This document shows, piece by piece, positions 41,274 to 50,860 of a stretch of DNA of 64,000 nt (its first letter is position 1; each line of letters starts with the position of its first letter). Source of the DNA: Streptomyces sp. NBC_01689 (GTDB taxonomy: Bacteria; Actinomycetota; Actinomycetes; Streptomycetales; Streptomycetaceae). A program made the translations under genes and the position numbers. The notes under the pieces are model-generated. The model had not been told where the DNA came from and made no database searches. It saw only the letters and a program-made list of their open reading frames with translations. The stretch lies in the NCBI RefSeq assembly GCF_036250675.1, contig NZ_CP109592.1, forward strand, positions 6,138,001 through 6,202,000, given 5' to 3'.

Positions 41274-43046
41274 TCAGAGGCCCGCGATCGGGTTCCTCAG
41301 CGTGCCGACCAGCTGCAGGGCGGCGGACGGATCGGTCAGGTCGACCATCTGACGGTTGTCCCGCAGCTGCAGCCGGTTGAGGCAGGACAGCGCGAACTCG
41401 GGCGCGAACAGGTCGTACTGCGCGAACCGCTCGGCGAGTTCGGGCGTCGCGTCCTGGTAGGCGCGCACCGACTCGGCGACGGTCCGCCAGAAGACGTCCT
41501 CCTCCAGGACGCCGTCGGCCGCGAGGTTCGCCGCCAGGAAGCGGAAGAAGCAGTCGAAGACGTCGGTGAAGATCGACAGGAGCTTCTGGTCCTCGGGGAC
41601 CTCCACACGGATGCGCTCGACCGCCGGCGGCAGTACCGCCTGCGGGTCCATGACGGCGATCTCCTCCGCGATGTCCTTGAAGACCGCGCGCTGCACGACA
41701 CCGTCCTTGAGGACCAGGATGACGTTCTCGCCGTGCGGCATGTAGACGAGGTCGTAGGCGTAGAAGCTGTGCAGCAAGGGGGTGAGGTAGGCGCGCAGAT
41801 AGCCGCGCAGCCACTCCACCGGGGTCAGCCCCGACCGCTCGACGAGCGCGCCCGCGAAGGAGGCGCCCTCGTGGTCGACATGGACCAGGGAGGCCATCGT
41901 CGCCAGGGTCTCGCCCTCCTGGAGGCAGGCCACGGGGCTCTCCCGCCAGAGGGCGGCGAGCATCTTGCGGTACGGGGAGTAGCGGTCGGTGGCGGCCTCG
42001 TACTCCAGGTGCCGGTAGCCGACCGCGGCCCGTTCGCGGATGATCGACAGGCCGGTGGACCTGAGCACCGGGTCGCTCTCGACGAGCTGGGCCAGCCAGT
42101 CGTTGATCGCCGGGGTCGCCTCCATGTACGCGGCCGAGAGCCCGCGCATGAACCCCATGTTGAGGACCGACAGCGCGGTCTTCACATAGTGCTTCCCAGG
42201 ACGGGACGTGTTGAAGAACGTCCGGATCGACTGCTGGGCCAGATACTCGTCGTCCCCCTCGCCCAGGCAGACCAGGTGACGCCGGGCGACCTCGGCCGCG
42301 AAGGTCACCGAGAGCTTGTTCCACCACTGCCAGGGGTGGACGGGGATCAGGAGGTAGTCCTCCGGGTCGAGCCCCTGGCCGGTGAGGGTGGCGGCGAACC
42401 GTGTCAGCGCCGGCTCGCCGAGCTCCTCGCGCAGGAAGGTCTCGTACGAGATGCCCACCCCCGCGGTGAACGCGGCACGGGAGCGGTGGGCGGCCAGCCA
42501 CACCAGCCGGACCGGACTCGCGGTCTCGGGCGCGTAGGAGAGGTACTCGTGGACGCCGAAGCCGAGCCGTCCGTTGTTGGCGACGAAGCAGGGGTGGCCC
42601 TCGGTCATGCCCGTCTCGATCGCCTGGAACCCCGCCCCGGCGAGCTCGGCGGAGGTGACCTGCGGTTTCGTGAGCTTGAAGCAGGTGCCCGAGAGGGTGG
42701 AGGAGATCTCCTCCAGGTAGACCGGCAGGACCTCGTCGCTCAGGCCGAGCGACTTCCTCAGCTCGATGAAGAAGTCCATTGCGGCGAGCGGGAGTTCGGT
42801 CCCGTCACGATGACGGGTGAGCGAGTCGGCGTCGATCTGCCAGTGGTCGAGACGGCGGACGGTCGCGGTGAACCCGTAACGGGTCAGGCCGTCGTCGCTG
42901 TGGACGGTGTAACGGCCCTCCCCGACGGGCTCGGGTGTGATCAGCCGCTCGTGCGCGAACTCGGCGAACGCCTTGCGCAGCAGCAGGCGGTTGGCGCGCT
43001 CCCAGCGTTCGGGGGAGAGGTGGGACACGGCGTCGGACAGGGTCAT
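41274..43046 (-). CDS. desD: Desferrioxamine synthetase DesD (NRPS-independent siderophore synthetase)
   Basis: A 590-residue IucA/IucC-family ligase that trimerises and cyclises N-hydroxy-N-succinylcadaverine to desferrioxamine E (and B-type chains) using ATP. The family core is present: SGTCFKLTKPQVTSAELAG, EGHPCFVANNGRLGFG, LIPVHPWQWWNKLSVTF, SIRTFFNTSRPGKHYVKTAL, and the C-terminal FhuF-like part with YMPHGENVILVLKDG. ATG 43046 overlaps the desC stop as ATGA. It is last in the desABCD operon under the iron box at 46402. Confidence 0.96.
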   Translation of the reverse strand: MTLSDAVSHLSPERWERANRLLLRKAFAEFAHERLITPEPVGEGRYTVHSDDGLTRYGFTATVRRLDHWQIDADSLTRHRDGTELPLAAMDFFIELRKSLGLSDEVLPVYLEEISSTLSGTCFKLTKPQVTSAELAGAGFQAIETGMTEGHPCFVANNGRLGFGVHEYLSYAPETASPVRLVWLAAHRSRAAFTAGVGISYETFLREELGEPALTRFAATLTGQGLDPEDYLLIPVHPWQWWNKLSVTFAAEVARRHLVCLGEGDDEYLAQQSIRTFFNTSRPGKHYVKTALSVLNMGFMRGLSAAYMEATPAINDWLAQLVESDPVLRSTGLSIIRERAAVGYRHLEYEAATDRYSPYRKMLAALWRESPVACLQEGETLATMASLVHVDHEGASFAGALVERSGLTPVEWLRGYLRAYLTPLLHSFYAYDLVYMPHGENVILVLKDGVVQRAVFKDIAEEIAVMDPQAVLPPAVERIRVEVPEDQKLLSIFTDVFDCFFRFLAANLAADGVLEEDVFWRTVAESVRAYQDATPELAERFAQYDLFAPEFALSCLNRLQLRDNRQMVDLTDPSAALQLVGTLRNPIAGL

Positions 43047-43591
43047 ACGGCTGCTCCTACGGCTGCCTCGAACCGCTCCCGGGTGCAGAAGCTCAGCAGC
43101 GCGCGCTTCTCGGGCTTCTGGATCTCCCGCTCGGCCACGAAGCCGACGGCCTCGTTGAGCGCGTGCACGGCCGTGTTGCGCACGTCGGGCTCCACGACGA
43201 CGCGCCGGGTCGCCGGGTCGGCGAACAGGTGCCTCATCACCGTGGTGATCACGGCCCGGGTGAAACCGTGCACGGGTGTGTCGGTCGGCGCGACCAGGAA
43301 GTGCATGCCGACGTCGCCGGGCTCGGGCTCGTAGAGGCCGACGAGTTCGACGTGGCGCGGGTCGTAGCTCTCCATCAGGAACACGGGCTCGCCGTCGTGC
43401 AGCCCGAGGTGGGCGTGGTGGTGCTCCGCGGCCGCGACGGCCATGTACTCGCGCTCCACGTCGTGCAGTTTCGCGCCCTGCATCATCCAGAACGCCGACT
43501 TGGGGTGCGTCACCCAGCCGTGCAGCAGCCCGGAGTCCTGGACGGGGTCGAGCGGGCGGACGGTGAGGACACCTATGCCGGTGCGGCTCAT
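43043..43591 (-). CDS. desC: N-hydroxycadaverine acyltransferase DesC
   Basis: A 182-residue GNAT-like siderophore acyltransferase that transfers succinyl or acetyl from CoA to N-hydroxycadaverine. [19 protein letters not shown] and [20 protein letters not shown] are typical of the RhbD/IucB-type subfamily, and [17 protein letters not shown] is the acetyl-CoA-proximal part. It is coupled at both ends: ATG 43591 overlaps the desB stop and its own stop overlaps the desD start, each by four bases. Confidence 0.95.
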   Translation of the reverse strand: MSRTGIGVLTVRPLDPVQDSGLLHGWVTHPKSAFWMMQGAKLHDVEREYMAVAAAEHHHAHLGLHDGEPVFLMESYDPRHVELVGLYEPEPGDVGMHFLVAPTDTPVHGFTRAVITTVMRHLFADPATRRVVVEPDVRNTAVHALNEAVGFVAEREIQKPEKRALLSFCTRERFEAAVGAAV

Positions 43592-44907
43592 ACGGCGAAC
43601 TCCTGGAACGCGATCGACTTCTCGACCGGGTAGTACTCGGTGCCGAGCAGCTCACGGATGATGGACGCGTTGCGGTAGGCGCCCATGCCCAGGTCGGGGC
43701 TGGTGATGCTGTGGGTGTGCACGCCGGCGTTCTGCAGGAAGACACCCCGCCCTGTGGTGTCGACGGCGTAGTTGCGGGCCACGTCGAAGTTGCCGTGGCC
43801 GTCGTAGCGCAGCCGGTCGCGGACCGGCGCCAGGAAGGCGGGCTCGACGTACTTGTAGCCGGTCGCGAGGATCAGGCCCTCGGAGCTCAGCTCGTAGTCC
43901 TTGCCCTGCTCCTCCTGGCGCAGGCCGAGGGTGTAGCCGCCCTCGTCGTGCCGCACGCTGTTCAGGGACGAGTTGGTGAGCAGACGGGCGGGGACGGGAC
44001 CGCCGAGGTTCTTCTGGTACAGCAGGTCGAAGATCGCGTCGATCAGCTCGCCGTCGATGCCCTTGAAGAGGCCCTTCTGCTCCGTCTGCAGGCGGTAGCG
44101 GGTCTGCTCGGGCAGTGCGTGGAAGTAGTCGATGTACTCCGGGGAGGTCATCTCCAGGGTGAGCTTGGTGTATTCGAGCGGGAAGAAACGGGGCGAGCGC
44201 GTGACCCAGTTCAGCCGGTAGCCGTGGACGTCGATCTCGCTGAGCAGGTCGTAGAAGATCTCGGCGGCGGACTGCCCGCTGCCGACCAGCGTGATCGACT
44301 CCTTGGTCTGCAGCTCCTTCTTGTGCGTCAGGTAGCGGGAGTTGTGGATGAAGTCGCCGCCGAGGTCAGCGCAGGCCTCGGGGAGGTACGGCGGCGTGCC
44401 GGTGCCCAGGACCAGGTGGCGGGCGCGGTAGGTGTCACCGGCCCCGGTCCGTACGGCGTAGACCCCGGCCGACTCCTCGTACGTGACCTCGGCGACCGTG
44501 GTGGAGAAGCGGACGCTGGAGAGTTTCGACGCGGCCCAGCGGCAGTAGTCGTCGTACTCGACCCGCAGCGGGTAGAAGTTCTCCCGGATGTAGAACGCGT
44601 ACAGACGGCCCGATTCCTTCAGGTAGTTGAGGAAGGAGAACGGGGAGGTCGGGTCGGCGAGGGTCACCAGGTCGGACATGAAGGGGGTCTGCAGGTGCGC
44701 GCCCTCCAGGAACATCCCGGAGTGCCACTCGAAGTCCGGCTTGGACTCCAGGAAGACGCCGTCCAGTTCGGCGATCGGCTCGGTCAGGCAGGCGAGGCCG
44801 AGGTTGAAGGGGCCGAGACCGATCCCTACGAAGTCGTATGTCTTCTCGGTGCCTTCGACGGATTCAGGAAGCGCGGTCAAGGGAGTCTCCCAGGTACTGC
44901 TCGGCAT
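43588..44907 (-). CDS. desB: Cadaverine N-monooxygenase DesB
   Basis: A 439-residue FAD- and NADPH-dependent N-hydroxylase (IucD/SidA family). The FAD motif is [12 protein letters not shown] near 28-39, the NADPH motif is [18 protein letters not shown] near 210, and the C-terminal LATGYKY is the family fingerprint. It hydroxylates cadaverine made by DesA. ATG 44907 overlaps the end of desA by 44 bases and has no strong ribosome binding site; TTG 44880, preceded by GGGAG, is a possible alternative that would remove ten residues and keep the FAD motif. Confidence 0.93.
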   Translation of the reverse strand: MPSSTWETPLTALPESVEGTEKTYDFVGIGLGPFNLGLACLTEPIAELDGVFLESKPDFEWHSGMFLEGAHLQTPFMSDLVTLADPTSPFSFLNYLKESGRLYAFYIRENFYPLRVEYDDYCRWAASKLSSVRFSTTVAEVTYEESAGVYAVRTGAGDTYRARHLVLGTGTPPYLPEACADLGGDFIHNSRYLTHKKELQTKESITLVGSGQSAAEIFYDLLSEIDVHGYRLNWVTRSPRFFPLEYTKLTLEMTSPEYIDYFHALPEQTRYRLQTEQKGLFKGIDGELIDAIFDLLYQKNLGGPVPARLLTNSSLNSVRHDEGGYTLGLRQEEQGKDYELSSEGLILATGYKYVEPAFLAPVRDRLRYDGHGNFDVARNYAVDTTGRGVFLQNAGVHTHSITSPDLGMGAYRNASIIRELLGTEYYPVEKSIAFQEFAV

Positions 44908-46306
44908 GGCCGGCGATCAGATCGAGGACGGCGGCGATGTCGTCGGCCGTCGTCTCGGGGTTGAGCAGGGTGAACTTCAGGTAGTGGCGTCCGCCGACCT
45001 TGGTGCCCGCCACGACGGCGTCACCGGAGGCGAACAGTGCCTTGCGGGCGTACAGGTTGGCGCGGTCGATCTCGGCCGGGCCGGTCACGGCGGCCGGGAC
45101 GAACCGGAAGACCAGGGTGGACAGCGAGGGCTCCACCACCACGTCGAAGCGCGGGTCGGCGGCCAGCAGCCGCCAGCCCTCCCGCGCCAGGTCGCAGACC
45201 TCGTCGAAGAGTTCACCGATGCCGTCGGCGCCCATCACCCGCAGCGTCATCCACAGCTTGAGCGCGTCGAAGCGGCGGGTGGTCTGCAGGGACTTGTCGA
45301 CCTGGTTGGGGATGCGCTCCTCAACCGTGCGACGCGGGTTCAGGTACTCCGCGTGGTACGTGGCGTGGCGCAGCGTCGCGCCGTCGCGCACCAGCACGGC
45401 GGACGAACTCACCGGCTGGAAGAAGGACTTGTGGTAGTCGACGGTGACGGAGTCGGCCCGCTCGATGCCGTCGATGCGGTCCCGGTTCTTCAGGGAGGTG
45501 AGCAGTCCGCAGCCGTAGGCCGCGTCGACGTGCATCCAGGTCCCGTACCGGGCGCACAGTTCGGCGATCCCGGGCAGCGGGTCGATGGAGCCGAAGTCGG
45601 TGGTGCCCGCGGTCGCGACGACGGCCATCGGGACCAGGCCCTCGGCACGGCAGCGCTCCAGTTCGCGGGCGAGCGCGAGCGTCTGCAGGCGCTTGTCGTG
45701 GTCGACGGGGATCGTCACGACGGAGTCGGCGCCGAGGCCGAGGAGTTTCGCGGACTTCTTGACGCTGAAGTGGCCGGCTTCGGAGGCGAAGACACGCAGC
45801 CGGGCGAGGTCGTCGGTCTTGGCCTCCTCCCGGGCGAGCAGCAGGGCCTGCAGGTTGGACTGGCTGCCGCCGCTGGTGAACACGCCGTCCGCGGCGGGCC
45901 CGAGGCCGATGCGCCCGTTGGTCCAGTCGATGAGCCTGCGCTCGATGAGCGTGCCGCCGGCCGACTGGTCCCAGGTGTCCAGGGAGGAGTTGACGGCGGA
46001 GAGCACGGCCTCGCCGAGCACGGCCGGGATGACGACCGGGCAGTTGAGGTGGGCCAGATAGCGCGGGTGGTGGAAGTAGACGGCGTCCCGGAGGTAGACC
46101 TCCTCCAGTTCGTCCAGGACCGCGCTCGTGTCGTGCAGCGGGCGGTCCAGGTCGATCCGGTCGATGCGGGGTGCGAGGGCGTCGACGGAGACACCCGTGA
46201 ACGGACGGTCGGTGGTGGCGAGTTTGGCCGCCACCCGCTCGATTCCTTCGGTCACGGAGCGGCGGTACCGCTCCGCGGTCGTGTCATTGAGCAGGTGCGA
46301 GCGCAT
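44864..46306 (-). CDS. desA: Lysine decarboxylase DesA (PLP-dependent group II)
   Basis: A 480-residue PLP enzyme making cadaverine from lysine, the first step to desferrioxamine. [20 protein letters not shown] and [10 protein letters not shown] contact the cofactor; the Schiff-base Lys is in DYHKSFFQP near 310. ATG 46306 follows GGAGG by six bases. It heads desABCD behind a perfect iron box about 95 bases upstream. The nearest upstream gene on the same strand, for a siderophore-interacting protein, ends before the box. Confidence 0.96.
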   Translation of the reverse strand: MRSHLLNDTTAERYRRSVTEGIERVAAKLATTDRPFTGVSVDALAPRIDRIDLDRPLHDTSAVLDELEEVYLRDAVYFHHPRYLAHLNCPVVIPAVLGEAVLSAVNSSLDTWDQSAGGTLIERRLIDWTNGRIGLGPAADGVFTSGGSQSNLQALLLAREEAKTDDLARLRVFASEAGHFSVKKSAKLLGLGADSVVTIPVDHDKRLQTLALARELERCRAEGLVPMAVVATAGTTDFGSIDPLPGIAELCARYGTWMHVDAAYGCGLLTSLKNRDRIDGIERADSVTVDYHKSFFQPVSSSAVLVRDGATLRHATYHAEYLNPRRTVEERIPNQVDKSLQTTRRFDALKLWMTLRVMGADGIGELFDEVCDLAREGWRLLAADPRFDVVVEPSLSTLVFRFVPAAVTGPAEIDRANLYARKALFASGDAVVAGTKVGGRHYLKFTLLNPETTADDIAAVLDLIAGHAEQYLGDSLDRAS

Positions 46307-46377
46307 GTGGGGGTCCTCCGTGCGGGGAAGAGGGAGCGTCCGGGCGGGGTGGCAGAGGGACGGCTCGGACGAGAGAA

Positions 46378-46443
46378 AGGGACGAGGTCGCGTGCTTCAA
46401 CTTAGGTTAGCCTAACCTAAATCGATCACGCGACCTCGTCCCT
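46378..46443. terminator. Large inverted repeat enclosing the desA iron box
   Basis: AGGGACGAGGTCGCGTG at 46378-46394 and its exact complement at 46427-46443 are perfect 17-bp arms around 32 bases that contain the palindromic iron box. No transcript starting at the desA promoter can hold both arms, so the best fit is a terminator for read-through from the upstream reductase gene, which ends 57 bases away. Confidence 0.65.
46402..46420. promoter_or_regulatory. Iron box (DmdR1-type operator) of desABCD
   Basis: TTAGGTTAGCCTAACCTAA is a perfect 9-1-9 palindrome and matches the Streptomyces iron-box consensus TTAGGTTAGGCTCACCTAA. DmdR1 with Fe(II) represses siderophore genes through it. Confidence 0.96.
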
Positions 46444-46499
46444 CGGGTCCCCGTAGTGACGTACGCCTCTGTTTGACGCCCGGTCACCGGTGTGCGCCG

Positions 46500-47354
46500 C
46501 TACTCCTCCTCGCGCAGCTGTTCCTCCGTCAGTCCGCGCCGCCAGTAGCCCACGAAGGTGACCCGCCTGCGGTCGATCCCGCGCTCGCGCACGAGGTGAC
46601 GGCGCATCTCCTTGACGCACCCGGACTCGCCCGCGATCCAGGCGTACGGCCGCTCGGCGGACGGCATCCGGGCGGCCCGTACCGCGTCGACGGCCAGGGG
46701 GGAGCCGCTGTCGCGCACGAGCCAGGTGATCTCCGCGTCGGCGGCGAAGGACAGGTCCTGGACGTCCTCGCCGTGCTGGACCTCCAGCCAGGCCCGGACC
46801 CGGGTGCCGGCCGGCAGCGACTCCAGCACGGCGGACGCGGCCGGCAGCGCGGTCTCGTCCGCCCACAGCACGATCAGGTCGGCGTCGGCCGGCGGCCGGA
46901 AGCGGATCGCCCGGTTGTCCGCGACGGCCGGGCCGAGCAGGACGACGCGGTCACCCGCCGCCGCCCGGGAGGCCCACCGGGACGCCGGACCGGCCGGGAC
47001 CTCGGCGCCGGGCTCGACCCCGTGCAGCACGAAGTCGATGTCGATCCCGGTGGTACGGCCCCGCGCGTCGCGGCGCAGCGCCCGCAGCGTGTACGAGCGC
47101 ATCACCGCCCGCACGTCCTCGGGGAGTTCGCGCCAGCCCTCCCACCACCCGTCGCCCCTTTCGAAGGGGACGGCCGGCTCGGCCTGGCCGGGGTGCGGAA
47201 GGAAGAGCGAGAGGCTCTGGTCCATGCCGTCGGAGGCGAACGCCTCCAGGTCGGGGCCCGCGAAGGAGACCCGGACCAGCGACGGGCCGAGCCGCTCCGT
47301 CCGTACGACCTGGAGGGAGAAGAAACGGAACGGGGCGGCCACGGCCGTCGTCAT
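46500..47354 (-). CDS. Siderophore-interacting FAD-binding reductase (SIP/ViuB family)
   Basis: A 284-residue flavoprotein that reduces Fe(III)-siderophores in the cytosol to release iron. MRSYTLRALRRDARG (with Arg-x-Tyr-Thr binding FAD) near 86 and WASRAAAGDRVVLLGPAV near 127 mark the FAD domain. LIVLWADETALPAASAVLES near 160 and the C-terminal WIAGESGCVKEMRRHL with GYWRRGLTEEQLREEE mark the SIP C-domain. It lies between desE and desA on the same strand. From memory it corresponds to SCO2781 (desF). Confidence 0.92.
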   Translation of the reverse strand: MTTAVAAPFRFFSLQVVRTERLGPSLVRVSFAGPDLEAFASDGMDQSLSLFLPHPGQAEPAVPFERGDGWWEGWRELPEDVRAVMRSYTLRALRRDARGRTTGIDIDFVLHGVEPGAEVPAGPASRWASRAAAGDRVVLLGPAVADNRAIRFRPPADADLIVLWADETALPAASAVLESLPAGTRVRAWLEVQHGEDVQDLSFAADAEITWLVRDSGSPLAVDAVRAARMPSAERPYAWIAGESGCVKEMRRHLVRERGIDRRRVTFVGYWRRGLTEEQLREEE

Positions 47355-47394
47355 CGGTGCTCCTGAGAAGGGGTCAGGGTCTCGTGGCGGGGTG

Positions 47395-48450
47395 TCAGGC
47401 GACCTTCCTGGCCTTCTCGATGGCCTCGGCGAGACGCTCGATGATCGGGGTGCACTTGTCGTACGACAGGATCGCCTCGGGCGTCCGGGCGATGACCTGG
47501 CCGGCCTTGACGGCGGGCAGCTTCTTCCAGGTGGCCTCGGTGATGTCGGCCGGCTGGATGGTCGCGGTGCGGTCGTCCATGATGATGATGTCGGCCGGGT
47601 ACTTGTCGACGTTCTCCCAGCTCAGGTTCTCGAACCAGCCACCGCTGGCCTTCAGGGCCTTGGCGGAGGGCTCGACGATGTTCACGCCGAGCGCCTTGAA
47701 GTACTCCAGGTCGATGGAGAGGTTGGAGCCGGAGACGTAGAAGATGTCCTGGCTCGCGGAGCCGGCCAGGACCTTGATCTCCGGGCGGGCCTTGGCGGCC
47801 TTGCGCAGCCGCTCGGCGGCCGCCTCGAACTTCTTCTTCGCCGCCACTGTCGTGGCGGACTTCATGTCCGCGCCGAGCGACTCGGCCAGCGCGTACATGC
47901 GCTCCAGGGACTGCGGCATCTGGCGGTCGTAGACGGAGACGCCGACGCTCGGAGCGAGCTTGAGGATCTTGTCCTTGGACTCCTCGGGGACGTACCAGAG
48001 GGTGCCCGCGGCGTCGAACATCGTGGAGATCAGCACGTCCGGCGCGAGGGCCGCGTACTTCTCGATGTTGAACTGCCCCCACTCGTTGCCCAGCACGGTC
48101 AGCTTGCTGACGTCCATGTCGCCTGCCTGGACATCGGCCTTGCCGTCCTTGGTCGTGGTCGGGCCGAAGACGCCCTTGACCTCGATGCCGTAGTCGTGGA
48201 GCGCGGCGGCGACACCCGTGAAGGCCACGATGTTCGCCGGCGCCTTGTCGAGTTTGACGGTGGTGCCGCGGTCGTCCTTGAACGTCCAGGGGCCGGACTT
48301 GGACCGGGCGTCGGCGGCCGTCGTCGAGTCCGAGCCACCGCTTTTCGCGTCGTCGTCGCCACAGGCGGCGAGGACGGCACCGAGGCCGAGGGCGCCGCCG
48401 GCGGCGAGGATGCCGCGGCGGGAGAGGTGGGTGGCACGGGCGTTGGGCAT
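47395..48450 (-). CDS. desE: Ferrioxamine-binding lipoprotein DesE
   Basis: A 351-residue siderophore-binding lipoprotein of the FepB/FhuD class. The signal has twin arginines (LSRRGILAAGG) and the lipobox VLAAC, so it may use Tat before lipidation. KLDKAPANIVAFTGVAAALH and PDVLISTMFDAAGTLWYVPE are typical of the periplasmic-binding fold. It captures ferrioxamines outside for an ABC permease encoded elsewhere. ATG 48450 has no clear ribosome binding site and GTG 48471 is possible. An iron box starts about 50 bases upstream. Confidence 0.94.
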   Translation of the reverse strand: MPNARATHLSRRGILAAGGALGLGAVLAACGDDDAKSGGSDSTTAADARSKSGPWTFKDDRGTTVKLDKAPANIVAFTGVAAALHDYGIEVKGVFGPTTTKDGKADVQAGDMDVSKLTVLGNEWGQFNIEKYAALAPDVLISTMFDAAGTLWYVPEESKDKILKLAPSVGVSVYDRQMPQSLERMYALAESLGADMKSATTVAAKKKFEAAAERLRKAAKARPEIKVLAGSASQDIFYVSGSNLSIDLEYFKALGVNIVEPSAKALKASGGWFENLSWENVDKYPADIIIMDDRTATIQPADITEATWKKLPAVKAGQVIARTPEAILSYDKCTPIIERLAEAIEKARKVA

Positions 48451-48502
48451 GAGAGTGGCTGCTTTCGGCACGGGGCGGAGCGCCCGCGGGACAAGTTCGA
48501 AG

Positions 48503-48521
48503 GTAGGTTAGCCTAACCTCA
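48503..48521. promoter_or_regulatory. Iron box upstream of desE
   Basis: GTAGGTTAGCCTAACCTCA keeps a perfect 7-1-7 palindromic core of the iron box. GGACAAG at 48489 and CTTGTCC at 48525 form outer 7-bp arms around it, echoing the nested design at desA. Confidence 0.92.
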
Positions 48522-48617
48522 GTGCTTGTCCAGGGCCGGGGTGCCCCCGCACGGGCGCCCACCCGCTTCCGTGGGCCCCTGGCGCCGGTGGTCCCGCGCA
48601 CGCCGGTGGCCCGGCGA

Positions 48618-48643
48618 GCCCCGCGGTGCCGTCCGCGCGGGGC
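48618..48643. terminator. Hairpin downstream of the fadE-type gene
   Basis: GCCCCGCG and CGCGGGGC form a perfect 8-bp stem with a 10-base loop, about 80 bases after the acyl-CoA dehydrogenase stop on the minus strand. Confidence 0.5.
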
Positions 48644-48722
48644 CGGTCCGTGCCGGTCGGGGCGGAGGCCGGTGCCGGGCGGAGGCCGATGCCGGCCCCC
48701 GCCGTCCGGTGGGTGCGCCGGC

Positions 48723-49889
48723 TCAGCCGGTGAGCCCCAACTCCCGCGCGATCAGCATCCGCTGCACCTCGCTCGTGCCCTCGCCGATCTCCAGGATCTT
48801 GGAGTCGCGCCACATCCGGGCCACCGGGTACTCGTTCATGAAGCCGTAGCCGCCGTGGATCTGGGTGGCGTCCCGGGCGTTGTCGACGGCGACGGTGGAG
48901 GAGTAGAGCTTGGCGATCGCCGCCTCCTTCTTGAAGGGCTCGCCCGCGACCAGCCGGGAGGCGGCGTCGCGCCAGCCGACACGGGCCATGTGGGCCTTCG
49001 TCTCCATGTCCGCGATCTTGAACTGGATGGCCTGGTAGGCGCCGATGTTCCGGCCGAACGCGTGCCGCTCCTTGGCGTACTTCACGGACTCGTCCACGCA
49101 GCCCTGGGCCAGTCCCGTCGCCAGCGCCGAGATGGCGACGCGGCCCTCGTCCAGGATGCGCAGGAACTGCGCGTACCCGCGGCCCTCCTCGCCCAGCAGG
49201 TTCGCGGCCGGGACACGGACGTCGGCGAAGGACAGCTCACGGGTGTCCGAGGCGTTCCAGCCGACCTTCGAGTAGGGCGCGGCGACCGTGAAGCCGGGGG
49301 TGCCGGAAGGGACGATGATCGCGGAGATCAGCGGCTTGCCGTCGGGCTTGCGGCCGGTGACCGCCGTGACCGTCACCAGGCCCGTGATGTCCGTGCCCGA
49401 GTTGGTGATGAAGCACTTGCTGCCGTTGATCACCCACTCGTCGGTCTCCGGGTCGAGCCGGGCCGTCGTCCGGGTCGCGCCGGCGTCCGAGCCGCCGTCC
49501 GGCTCGGTCAGTCCGAAGGCGCCGAGGATCTCGCCGGAGCAGAGGCGGGGGAGCCACTCGGCCTTCTGCGCGTCGGTGCCGAAGAGGTGGAGGGGCATCG
49601 CGCCGAGCGAGACGCCGGCCTCCAGGGTGATGGCCACCGAGGAGTCCACGCGCGCGAGTTCCTCCAGGGCGATGCCGAGGGCGAGGTAGTCGCCGCCCAT
49701 GCCGCCGTACTCCTCGGGGAAGGGCAGGCCGAACAGGCCCATGCGGCCCATCTCCCGCACGATCTCGTACGGGAACTCGTGCCGCTCGTAGAAGTCACCG
49801 ATCTTCGGCGCGACGACGTCGTGGGCGAACTCCTCGACGGTCCGGCGCAGTTCCTCGAGTTCGGGGGAGAGGCGGTGGTCCAGGGACAT
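48723..49889 (-). CDS. fadE4: Acyl-CoA dehydrogenase (isovaleryl/short-branched-chain type), last gene of the acc operon
   Basis: A 388-residue FAD enzyme oxidising short acyl-CoAs. EPDGGSDAGATRTTA and VINGSKCFITNSGTD surround the flavin. IHGGYGFMNEYPVARMWRD and IGEGTSEVQRMLIAREL are the C-terminal signatures; the spacing fits isovaleryl-CoA or 2-methylbutyryl-CoA dehydrogenases. It begins five bases after the hmgL stop, with AGGAG upstream. The operon then gives the leucine route: isovaleryl-CoA to methylcrotonyl-CoA, carboxylation, then HMG-CoA cleavage. The symbol follows S. avermitilis usage as I recall it (accD1A1-hmgL-fadE4). Confidence 0.9.
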   Translation of the reverse strand: MSLDHRLSPELEELRRTVEEFAHDVVAPKIGDFYERHEFPYEIVREMGRMGLFGLPFPEEYGGMGGDYLALGIALEELARVDSSVAITLEAGVSLGAMPLHLFGTDAQKAEWLPRLCSGEILGAFGLTEPDGGSDAGATRTTARLDPETDEWVINGSKCFITNSGTDITGLVTVTAVTGRKPDGKPLISAIIVPSGTPGFTVAAPYSKVGWNASDTRELSFADVRVPAANLLGEEGRGYAQFLRILDEGRVAISALATGLAQGCVDESVKYAKERHAFGRNIGAYQAIQFKIADMETKAHMARVGWRDAASRLVAGEPFKKEAAIAKLYSSTVAVDNARDATQIHGGYGFMNEYPVARMWRDSKILEIGEGTSEVQRMLIARELGLTG

Positions 49890-49894
49890 GGGAT

Positions 49895-50860
49895 TCACTC
49901 CTGGTGGGAGAGGGCTTTGACGGTGCGGGACGGGCTGGGTCGGCCCAGTTGTCCGGCCATCCACACGCTGGTGGCGGTGAGGCGGCCGAGGTCGACCCCG
50001 GTGTCGACACCGAGGCCCTGGAGCATCCACACGAGGTCCTCGGTGGCGAGGTTGCCGGTCGCGGACTTCGCGTACGGGCAGCCGCCGAGACCGCCCGCGG
50101 ACGCGTCGACGGTCGTCACCCCGTGCTGCAGGCTCGCCAGGGTGTTGGCGAGGGCCTGGCCGTAGGTGTCGTGGAAGTGCACGCCGAGCACGTTGGTCGG
50201 CACGCCCTCCTCGTTGAGCTCGGCCAGCAGGTTCTGGACGTGGCCCGGGGTCGCCACGCCGATCGTGTCGCCGAGGCTCAGCTCGTCGCAGCCCATGTCC
50301 AGCAGGGCCCTGCACACGCGGACGACCTGGTGGACGGGGACGGCGCCCTCCCACGGGTCGCCGAAGCACATCGAGACATAGCCGCGGACGCGGGCCCGGT
50401 CCGCCCTGGCCCGGGACACCACCGGCTCGAACATGGCCAGCGACTCGTCCACGGTCCGGTTGAGGTTGGCCTTGGCGAAGGACTCGGTGGCACTGGCGAA
50501 GACGGCGACATCGCGGGCGCCGAGGGCGAGGGCCCGGTCCAGGCCGCGTTCGTTCGGGACGAGGACCGGCAGCCGCACCCCCGGTCCGCCGTCGGTGCCG
50601 CCGAGATCGCTCACCAGGGGGAACAGGGCCTCGGAGTCCGCCAGTTGGGGCACCCACTTGGGGTGGACGAAGCTGGTGGCCTCGATGGTGGTCAGTCCCG
50701 CGTCGGCGAGGCGCCGGATGAACTCGGCCTTGACCTCGGTCGGCACGGTCGTCTTCTCGTTCTGCAGTCCGTCGCGCGCGCCGACCTCGTGGATCCGTAC
50801 CCGCGCGGGCAGGTCCGGGGCCGGTACGACCATCGGGAGGCCGAGTTCCGGAGTGCTCAT
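49895..50860 (-). CDS. hmgL: Hydroxymethylglutaryl-CoA lyase
   Basis: A 321-residue TIM-barrel lyase that splits HMG-CoA to acetyl-CoA and acetoacetate, ending leucine breakdown. [20 protein letters not shown] holds the catalytic Arg-Asp and metal site, [12 protein letters not shown] follows, [19 protein letters not shown] carries the metal histidines, and [28 protein letters not shown] contains the active-site Cys loop. ATG 50860 overlaps the accA1 stop as ATGA. Confidence 0.94.
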   Translation of the reverse strand: MSTPELGLPMVVPAPDLPARVRIHEVGARDGLQNEKTTVPTEVKAEFIRRLADAGLTTIEATSFVHPKWVPQLADSEALFPLVSDLGGTDGGPGVRLPVLVPNERGLDRALALGARDVAVFASATESFAKANLNRTVDESLAMFEPVVSRARADRARVRGYVSMCFGDPWEGAVPVHQVVRVCRALLDMGCDELSLGDTIGVATPGHVQNLLAELNEEGVPTNVLGVHFHDTYGQALANTLASLQHGVTTVDASAGGLGGCPYAKSATGNLATEDLVWMLQGLGVDTGVDLGRLTATSVWMAGQLGRPSPSRTVKALSHQE

